From NCBI GenBank assembly GCA_950295325.1, contig OX485806.1, positions 5,520,001 through 5,584,000 on the forward strand: 64,000 bases of DNA. Reading direction: 5' to 3'. The notes below the pieces were generated by a model. The model worked only from the letters and a program-made list of their open reading frames with translations. It was not told where the DNA came from and ran no database searches. Source of the DNA: Polytrichum commune (lineage: Eukaryota > Streptophyta > Polytrichopsida > Polytrichales > Polytrichaceae). This document shows, piece after piece, positions 55,601 to 64,000 of this stretch. Positions within the stretch are counted from its first letter, which is position 1, and each line of letters begins with the position of its first letter. A program made the translations under genes and the position numbers.

Positions 55601-58469
55601 GGGATCGTGGATGAGAGGTACGACGCTCGTATTATGCAACAAGTTCCTCTTGACATCGTAGATCCTCAGCCCCTCCATAACATTCTCCATTTCCTTTCCT
55701 TTCCTTCCCCTTGGAACAACGTTCTTAAGTTGGATGCACTTGACTTGTCGAGAAGGAAGGAAGAGTGGCTCGTTCATGGTTTAGGTCAATCCCTCTAGTA
55801 TTCTAGTTACAACAATTACTACCGGTCCCCCGGGGTGGCAATCGATGTTTGTTATAGCACTTCCAAAGGTTTGTCGTCTTCAAAACACTAGGGGGTGGGC
55901 TCTTCATTGGAAACTTAAATGACATGTGTGGCTCACTATGAAATGAAACCCGCTATACATGGGAATCTTATGGAGAAAAACAAATGCATACGTATTAACG
56001 ACAAGCTAGAAAATGGACTCATGCATTTATACTAAGCTTCTCAATTCAATGTGATTAATGCCTTCACTACATATACAAAATTAAAATCATGAATTAAATA
56101 AGCTTTTATTACTTATCAAAATCCAGTTATGCTTTCCAATAATAAAGTCGTTGGATTGTTTTTTCATCCATAGCATGTAACTCAACAATTGCACCATACA
56201 AAACAAAAGATAAGACCATAATAACTTAACCACAATCCAAAGGGAGCCCATAAGCATTCCAAGAGCCTCCAATTTGTAAAATTAGAACCCAAATGCAAAC
56301 CCTAACAAGAATGAATAAGGTAGTCGTTGAGGACTACTACCATTTGGAAACAATGGATGAAAATGCAAATTGGATGAAAAAAAATCGGGATGAAAATACA
56401 CATCTTTTGTCAAAAAAATCTCTATATGTTAGGGGCCCCTTTAGTACGCTTAGGGTATCGTTACTTCAAAATTATTAACAACCTTTCTAAATGTACACAC
56501 TAGAAGAGAAAAATGAATACCTCTCCCTTATGTTTACTATGTACATTAATGCCTCAATCAATACCCCTTCTTACACTCGCGTTAGTTCGTACATTGTATG
56601 AAGAATCCACCCTCAGGTTCAAAGCTTAGTTTGGAGTGACTAGATGGTTTTTAATTACAATTATTTGGAGTTGCTAAATCATTTTAAAGAAGATTTGCTT
56701 AGTACGCAATATATTAAACTTTTTGAAAGGCTGTAGATTCTAAGAATATTTGTAAATAGTTAACAAGTGAAACTAAATTTCTAGGGTTCTACATGGCAAC
56801 CCCAAATTTTAAAAAGTTGCTCAAATTGATTTTGAAATTTTCATTCAAAGTGCAAGTCTTTTCTAGTCCAAACACGTTATTTTGTATCAATGGATTCCTC
56901 TCAATGCCCTCTTGAGTCTTTTAAAACATGTTGTTCCTCTTTGTGCAATAACATTTCATTAATCCGTGGGAATCTTACAAGACTCAATTCAAAAATAAAC
57001 ATTTGAAAGGAGAGAATTGCCACCCCAGACAAGTTACAATGACCCCATGTCATGTAAGTTCATGATTCGATGTTAATACACCCTAGAACTAACAAGTAGA
57101 AGATTGCTCTTGAGATAAATTAGGATCGGAATCAGTTTCAGAGACATCGTGGCTTGAATTACCATAGCTCTCTAGCTTTTGGGTAGGAAATATTTAGTTT
57201 TCAAGGTTTCTAAATTTATGGGAAATTCATTTTGTTGAGTGTCCAAAAAAAAGGAATAACATTCAAAGAGTGCCTAAAATCACAAATATTGCTCCTTCTC
57301 CATAGCTTTCTCCAGCTCCAATCTTTTGCCTAAGCTCTCAAATTCACGCTCCACATGTACATGCATTTCCCTTTCTATCAATGGATTTAAACATACATCG
57401 CAATGTCTTCCGCCTTGCCATTGTCACTTTTCTCAAGCTTAATATCTCACAAACACCATAGCAGCATGGTCTCTCACAAAGACCACTCCATAAAACTCTC
57501 ACACAAAGAAAAATTTAATGCCAAGCAAAACCCTGACATACAAGTAAAAGACAAACTTTAGGGTAAGGAATGTTGGTTAAGGGAAGTGTTTAGGTTAATC
57601 GTAGCCGCCATAGATGAAATTGAGAAACACCATCCATGAATCGTCTAAATTCTTTTAAATTACTTTTTGAATCTACCCAATTTTAATATATTATTTTCTA
57701 GACTACCTAACTTACCTCCACATTTTAGTTAATTATCAGACAGAAAGGTGCCCAAGCTTCTAGAGAGCTATACAGCAGTCTAGTGAGACCATTTAGAATG
57801 AAATATTAAGTAGATAGATTCCTAATAGGAGGGCACTTTTTCCCCCATTAAACATGTGGGCGGAAGAGACTCCGAGGTACTTCTTATGCAACAACCACCA
57901 CCTCTAAACCCTAGACCGCGTGGCCCCCTCCCTCTACCGTTACCTTTTTCTCCCCTTGTCCACCAACAACATTCCTTGCACCTCAAACCGAAATGAGTCA
58001 CGGAACGCATACAATGTAAAGTGAATCCACACTCTCCGTAACATTATTCAACCATGCGCGTCCATTCCACGACCTCGGAATATGTCAACTATATTTTTTA
58101 AGGCGCCCGCACAAAGGGAGGATACTTGGTTTACTATTCGTACATTTGAGCCGACACTTGGACATTTGGGTGGAGTTACACACCTGGCACTATTCACAGA
58201 AACCACTGTTCATCCCAACACTATTCACAGAAGAAAACAAAACACTATTCACCTGGTATTATTCCCCGAAAAATACTACTCATAGTAGCACTACCAATGA
58301 AACTACCGACACCCTTCGCAACATTCTTACTATTCCTACCGGCACTACTCATTACAGGTACCGGCGTCGGTTTCCTCCTATTCTCTAGGTTTCTATTCAT
58401 GGAGGTGAAATAGTGGAGGCCCGTGGGGGAAATGCTAAATATAGAATGGAACACACACCATGCAGCCAA
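55601..58469. other. Gene-poor AT-rich interval
   Basis: No gene is recognised. Near 58,170-58,270 a CACTATTCACAG phrase recurs at ~40-base spacing. The rest has only short random frames. Confidence 0.45.
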
Positions 58470-58705
58470 TGATCGGGGAGAACCGACGGTTGGTTACAGA
58501 TGAACCAGTTGAGTTTGAGGAATAACCGGTTGAAGTTTAAGACTTCAGGCAAATTACCCGATCGTTTTGGAAGAATCTATAATAGAATATACCCCAATTT
58601 AATACAAGAAAACCGGAGGATATCAACATGTGACTGGTTGGACTTGCAAACACTAGGATTTCAACCGATTATGCCCAAAAATCTCCCCGACCATTGCATG
58701 CAGCT
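58470..58705 (+). repeat. Dispersed ~240-bp repeat, copy 2
   Basis: It runs from GATCGGGGAGAACCGACGGT to AAAAATCTCCCCGACC and is opposite in orientation to copies 1 and 4. It is closest to copy 3 at 60,190. The inner words GGTTGAAGTTTAAGACTTCAG and ACTGGTTGGACTTGC are shared. Confidence 0.75.
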
Positions 58706-58722
58706 GAATAATGTTAAGTCGG

Positions 58723-58790
58723 TCCATATATATATATATATATATATGGATATATGGATATACATATATGGATATATATATATATATATC
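58723..58790. repeat. TA/GGATA microsatellite
   Basis: TA-repeats with interspersed GGATA units. Confidence 0.9.
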
Positions 58791-58834
58791 CGCTTCAATG
58801 AAAACTACTCATGTGTGAGCCCATTGAAGTCGAG

Positions 58835-59284
58835 ATATGGCTCGTGATGGTTGCATGCCCCTCGCTTTTAATGCTTTAATATCCCGGGTTTTTCAAAGAA
58901 TGTGGGGTTTGATGATCTTCTCTTGCCTGCTGACTTGCAGGTGGCCGATGAGCTCATTGATTTTGATTGATGGGGTTTTTACAGACACGAGTGGTAATAA
59001 GCGGAATAGGCCCGGGGCGGCCGTGTTGGGGCAGGTATGTATATCACCGACACCCCCAAAAAATTAAACGCAACTAACTTACAAAGGTATGCATGCATGC
59101 ATGCATGCACCGGGCCTTTATGTGGTCACTCTTCTTCATCGGACACCTAGTAAGTTATATTTGAGTGAAGGGGACTTGGCCAAGGTTGGAGCTAAGAATC
59201 CCGACACCATAATGCACCACAAGGATCACGTGGACAAAATGCATTGGTGCATGGTCATTGGAAGGTATTTGGATCTACCAGAGC
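58835..59284. other. Gap with a 130-bp block also found at 60,039
   Basis: The block CTCGTGATGGTTGCATGC ... TGCTGACTTGCAG (58,840-58,952) recurs diverged at 60,039-60,142. The order relative to the ~240-bp repeat is reversed between the two places. A (GCAT)n run lies at 59,090-59,108. Confidence 0.5.
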
Positions 59285-59880
59285 GGTGGATCTAGGCGCC
59301 ATCTAGTGAATGCAATTGCAAGGACCTATGTGATCACTTGAAGAAAAAGAAAAATGAAAAAAAAGTTGTTTCACTTTGACCTCCTATGATTTCAAATTAC
59401 CTTTAAATGTTGACTTTGAAACTTGAAATGATAATCTTGTTGTGCTCCGTAGTTGCGAATTGGATGAGGCAGTTTCCAATCCGATCCAATCGCCCAAATT
59501 GTATGTGAAGTTGAAAGTGCCCCACAACATACTAGAGTGGTAGATCTAGGCACCATTTAGTGGTTGCAGACCAACGCTTTGTCCAAGTGATTCTTGAAGT
59601 GATGACACGTGTTACGATGAGATCGAACTGTGTCTCATAAAAACAATGGTAGAAATCATTTTAGGTTCAATAGGCAGTGAATGCAATTGGAAGAACCCAG
59701 GTGACCACTTAAAGAAAAAAGAAAAGAACAAAAGATTGTTTCACTTTGACCTCCTATGATTTTAAACTTCATCTCAACGTTGATTTTGAGACTTGAAATG
59801 ATAATCTTGAATGAGACAACTCCCAAGCCAATCCTACGGCCCAAATTGCATGTGAAGTTGAAAGTAGGGGCCACATACAC
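59285..59880. repeat. Direct duplication of a ~230-bp segment
   Basis: 59,300-59,530 and 59,670-59,880 share GTTTCACTTTGACCTCCTATG, ACTTGAAATGATAATCTTG and ATGTGAAGTTGAAAGT in the same order, at roughly 370-bp offset, with many substitutions. Confidence 0.75.
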
Positions 59881-60189
59881 ACACTAGTATATACCTTAGG
59901 GCAAGGCAATATTAGAGGAGTCTGGAAGCCATGGAGCCCGATGGTTGCGAAATGGTTGACACATCAATGCACTTAATAAGTGGAAGTAACAAGGTAGGTA
60001 TTTGCATATGGAAATATTGAATGAAGTGGTGGAAAAGTCTCGTGATGGTGGCACGCTTCCCGCTTTAATGCACCTTTGGGTTGTTCACAGAATGTGGGTA
60101 TTGATGGGTTATTGAGAGCACCTTGCATGCTGACTTGCAGTCGACAGTTGATGCATCAGCCCCCTCATGATCGAGTTTGTGGATCGATG

Positions 60190-60425
60190 GCTATGATCGG
60201 CCGGAACCGGCAGTTAGTTACAGATGGACCGGTTGAGTTCGAGCAACAACCGACCGGTTGAAGGTCAAGACTGCAGGAATATTACCGATCATTCTAGAGG
60301 AATCTATAGTGGAATATACCCCCAATTTAATAAAGGAAAACCGAAGGATGTCAACATGTAACTGGTTGGACTTGCAAACACTAGGATCCCAACTCATTAT
60401 GCCCAAAAATCTCCCCCATCACTAG
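60190..60425 (+). repeat. Dispersed ~240-bp repeat, copy 3
   Basis: Same orientation as copy 2. It runs from GATCGGCCGGAACCGGCAGT to AAAAATCTCCCCCATC. Confidence 0.75.
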
Positions 60426-60488
60426 TGGATGGGTCAATCGATTTGGTGTACACTACAAGTTTACATAAAATGGAATTTCTATACTAGC

Positions 60489-60489
<1 letters not shown>

Positions 60490-60540
<51 letters not shown>
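60490..60540. repeat. (CA)n(TA)n microsatellite
   Basis: About 15 CA units run directly into about 10 TA units. Confidence 0.95.
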
Positions 60541-60788
60541 GCCAGAGTCAAACTGACGACTCGACATCCAAACCTCATCAACCATGCTGGAAACAACCAC
60601 AAAAATAAATTACTCTGCCACTTACATTGGACTCCGCATAGCGGAAGCTTCATAAATTGTTTCTAATATTGGGTAGTAACACGATATTCAATATTTTGAG
60701 AGAGTGGGATCCTCTCAAAATAATATTGGCCATTTGGACACCTAAAAGTCATGTTAGGTTGATAAATACTAGATTATACTCCAGAAGT

Positions 60789-61028
60789 GTAGTTTCCATT
60801 AAAATGAGAGTATGTTAAGCTGGGAAATCGACTCATTTAGGTTTAGTCGACCTAAATGAGGACAATATTTTGTCAATTTAGGTTGAGTCATCCTAAATGA
60901 GGACATTATGTTGTCAATTTAAGTTGAATCGACCTAAATGAGGACAAGTATGTTAGTCAATTTAGGTTGAGTCGACCTAAATGAGTCAATTTCCCAGCTT
61001 AACATACTCTCATTTTAATGGAAACTAC
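60789..61028. mobile_element. Fold-back element with ~55-bp arms (probable TA-target MITE)
   Basis: The arms 60,789-60,828 and 60,989-61,028 are perfectly complementary over 40 bases, and the pairing continues with mismatches inside. The outermost bases read GTAG...CTAC, which allows a TA duplication and GTTTCC ends. The interior is four ~45-bp direct units around AGTCGACCTAAATGAGGACA. No coding capacity. Confidence 0.8.
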
Positions 61029-62904
61029 GGCGGAAAATCAAATTTTATTTTTTTACTTGTACTCTACAACTTTCCTCGGGGGGGGGGGTAGTCATTGGTT
61101 GGAGTAGCAATATACGTGCGAACAAATGATAGGGTATTTTAAAAACATGGGAGCAAAAAATTATAATTGGGCTTAAGAGTAATATAGGGTATCAAAAATG
61201 ACACTGGACATCTTTAAAGTACTATAGGGTATGGAATAATAGGTAATTTGGAATTATAAGTAATGCAAGCCATTTTTCTATTAACCCGAAATAGAAATTT
61301 ACATAATGATAGCATGTGAAAAAAAGAAGAGAATTGAAAGTAATACCCCCCTATAAAATAGTGGTTGTTTGCACCTATATCCTTAACTTTTTAACACACT
61401 GCCCCCCCCCCCGAGCAACTTTCCACTGGTTTTCATTTCATTCTTGGATTAATAGTTTGCTTTATGTACTCTCAATTCACTAGAAAACTCTCATTTTAAT
61501 GAATATTGTGTTTAGTCTCAAGTCTTTCTTCCAATTAGACTATCAAATCGATATTAGCATCGATTTTATTAGGGTTATTTACCCTCCGTCGCTGTAGGGA
61601 GTTATATAGCCATCTTGACACCGATTTGAAGTACTTCTCTAGCTAGTGTGGATCGTAAGCCTTTGGATTTCCCGGCCTTCAAGATCGGTTTCATTTCATG
61701 TCATTAAGCAAGCGTGGCGATTGGAAGGATTGGTGTTGGCGGGCGGGGATGATGATTGGGGAAGTTTGTAGGCCTACAGTGATACGGGTATAGCATGCAT
61801 GTGCATGGCCGTGACCCGGGCATGATTCTCCTCGACAAATGAGTTGATTAGGAAGTTGGAATACTGTTGTGTAGTAGGAGCAACTAGACTCGACTATGAA
61901 AATAACTAGAGTAGAGAGGAGCCCGTACCTCATCACTTAAGACATTATGCATTACATCTGGAGAAGATCAAGGCGGTGCCAAACAAAACAAAACAAAACA
62001 AAAAAAAAACAAAAAAAACAAAAAAAAAAACAGTTCCATGAAGGAAGATAGAAAGCAAGAGGATGATAAAAAAAGAATTGGTAATTTTATTCCTTACATT
62101 GAAATTATTATGAATTTTTGAAGCCAAAAGTTGACTCGAACGTATTACAAAATGTCTAGAGTGTGCCATAACCGTTTTACATGCTCATTCCTCCTCATTC
62201 TAGCACTCAAAACTTAAACATGTGTCATGTTATTATTGGTTCCGTTCTTATCAAAATTCTAGTACCCTATAGATTGCCCATGGGGTCCTAATTGGGAATA
62301 AGCGCCTCTACCATAAACATGACATCTCTTGATGAATAACTAAGCCATGCAATTTGCCATTATTTATTTTTCCCATGGGACAGCCTCAAGCCAATCTTAT
62401 ATACCTAGTAGTAGTACTTATAACTTAATTTAAATACACCCAGTACAGTTTTTTTGGTTACTCATATCAGGTAGGTAGTGTGAACTCCAAGGGGGGTATA
62501 TGAAGTTTTATTGGCTCTACCCTATGGGAAGAGCCTTGGGGATGGTCTTTGAAATGGGTTGAAGTTTGATAGCCAACCAGAACTAGCCACATATGTTATT
62601 AGTGGCTAGTTGCAACTAGACTCCACTTGCAACTAGACTCCACTTGAAGAGTGAGTCTCTAAAATGAACCAAAGTCTAGTGACTAGTCTTGGTCGTATAG
62701 CCAACCAAAAACTTGTCACTTATGCAAGACCACACTAGGGCAAAGCACTCTTACAACTAGCCGCTTGTTGTTATTGATTTTGGAGATAGAGGAAGGGGGG
62801 GGGGGGGGGGGAAGCCAACACCAAGTGAATTAGAAGAACCCGTTAACTTTCAATTACTATGTTGTTGAGTTGATGGATTGCCGATGTAGTAGGAATCATT
62901 GTCC
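61029..62904. other. Gene-poor interval with homopolymer and short repeats
   Basis: Contains a G10 run (61,079), a C10 run (61,403), an A-rich CAAAA tract (61,980-62,030), a doubled TTGCAACTAGACTCCAC (62,610-62,645) and a long G run (62,796-62,811). No gene is seen. Confidence 0.5.
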
Positions 62905-63140
62905 GGGGAGGGGAGATTTTTGGGCATAATTGGTCGAGATCCTAGTGTTTCCAAGTCCAATTGGTTTCATGGTGACATCTTTCGTTTTTTCTTGTATTAA
63001 TTTGAGGTAAATTCTATAAATCCTTCTAAACCCATCAGTAGTTTTCACCTAGAGTCTTGAACTTTAAACTGGTTATTTCTCAAGCTCAACCCGTACATCT
63101 GTAACTAGCGGTCGGTTCTCCCCCATTCATTGGTAGCTAG
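62905..63140 (-). repeat. Dispersed ~240-bp repeat, copy 4
   Basis: Uninterrupted copy in the orientation of copy 1, from GGGGAGATTTTTGGGCATAA to CGGTTCTCCCCCATTC. Confidence 0.75.
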
Positions 63141-64000
63141 GGATGAGCTTGGGAAAGCAAGCGCATGGAGACACAATAGAGGCTAAAGTATTCCACAAAA
63201 ACAGCTGAAACCAACTTCAAAGTGAAAGTGCATTAATTGAAAAGCAGGGCAGGGAAGGGGGGGAGGGGGGGAGGGAGGGAGGGGAGGGGACTCTTACCCA
63301 AAAGCAAACAAATTTCCAGCTCATTGGCAGAGTTTTCTGTGGGGGAACTCTAGGTGGGAAGCTCTGCGAGTCCCAAAAATAACACGCGTTCCAATCAACA
63401 AGAGGGAGGGTATAGGAACGGGGAATTAATTAAGGCCCACATGAGGAGCGCTGCATGCATATGCGTTTGATGCAGAATTTGGGGCCAATTTAGAAGCTCA
63501 ACAGCTCCAAGGTTCAAATCGCCATGTTTCCAGATCACCACACCCAGCAAACAACGAATGGTGATAATTGGGACTGCAGAAAGACAAGCTCAAATGAGCC
63601 ACTTTACAGTGTCTGGAATAATACTCACAATTAGAAGCCTGTCACTTAACTGGAAGTGACTTTGGAGTTTGATGACGAGATGGTTTATAAGTACTAGACT
63701 TCCTCCTCCTCCTCCTCATCGTCGTCCTCCTCCTCCTTGCATGTGCATGCTCCTGAGTTGGCAGCAAGGAGTAATTAAACGTCGCTTATTAAGTGATCAT
63801 CTGTATTTATAACCACTGTCATCAACCACATGATCATCACTTGGCTTAGCATATGTCCTCTAGTTTCTCGTCCTCTATTATGCTACTCTTGCTGCTATGG
63901 TGTAGTTCAAACCGAGGCGCGTTTTGTGTTGTTTATATAGCTCTATTAGGAAGAAGTTCCAATCACTTTTTGTAAATGTAGTGTTATGGAGTTTGAACTC
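63141..64000. other. Right end of window: possible promoter, no coding frame
   Basis: G-rich tract (63,250-63,290), a CTC/CTCGTC trinucleotide run (63,702-63,738), and GTTTATATAGC (63,935-63,945), which would make a TATA box for a plus-strand gene beyond the window. Nothing coding is visible. Confidence 0.3.

Overview
The window is nuclear DNA from a land plant, most likely a non-seed plant such as a moss or liverwort. The evidence is chloroplast-targeted ELIP genes, a CONSTANS-like B-box/CCT gene with GT-AG introns, hAT and DUF7869-type transposon genes, LTR-like elements with TG...CA ends, and scattered CCCTAAA telomere-type repeats. I cannot name the species from sequence alone.

Region 1 (1-16.4 kb) is transposon-rich. 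It holds the C-terminal part of a hAT transposase, a RING/coiled-coil reading frame broken only by three in-frame stops, two GC-rich minisatellites with a TATA box close beside each, and a protein-kinase-like gene that now lies in three pieces. Four copies of one 0.9-1.0 kb LTR-like element occur in the window. Two of them cut the kinase gene. The target-site duplications of two copies are swapped in a way that shows the 13,470-15,021 segment was inverted by recombination between them. Undoing the two insertions and the inversion gives one uninterrupted 639-codon frame.

Region 2 (16.4-27.3 kb) has two divergent genes around a palindrome-rich interval. On the left (minus strand) is a gene with an IIDGQHS motif like ParB/Srx-fold DGQHR proteins. 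On the right (plus strand) is a DUF7869-like gene. In and between them lie about 26 copies of an almost invariant palindrome (half-site TTTACGAACG, 2-bp variable centre), some inside a ~178-bp tandem satellite. This is the best candidate here for an undescribed mobile system. Both genes are damaged in this copy.

Region 3 (32.3-48.4 kb) is an inverted array of six ELIP genes, three on each strand, mirrored around a 1.4-kb spacer. The outer pair is intronless. The inner pair has one intron, nearly identical coding sequence and unrelated promoters. The middle pair has lost its splice donor. Gene bodies match almost perfectly between arms while parts of the intergenic DNA have diverged, which suggests conversion between arms.

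Region 4 (48.4-64 kb) holds a complete four-exon BBX/CONSTANS-like gene on the minus strand, then gene-poor DNA with MITE-like fold-backs, four copies of a ~240-bp dispersed repeat, and microsatellites. No rRNA, tRNA or CRISPR was found.
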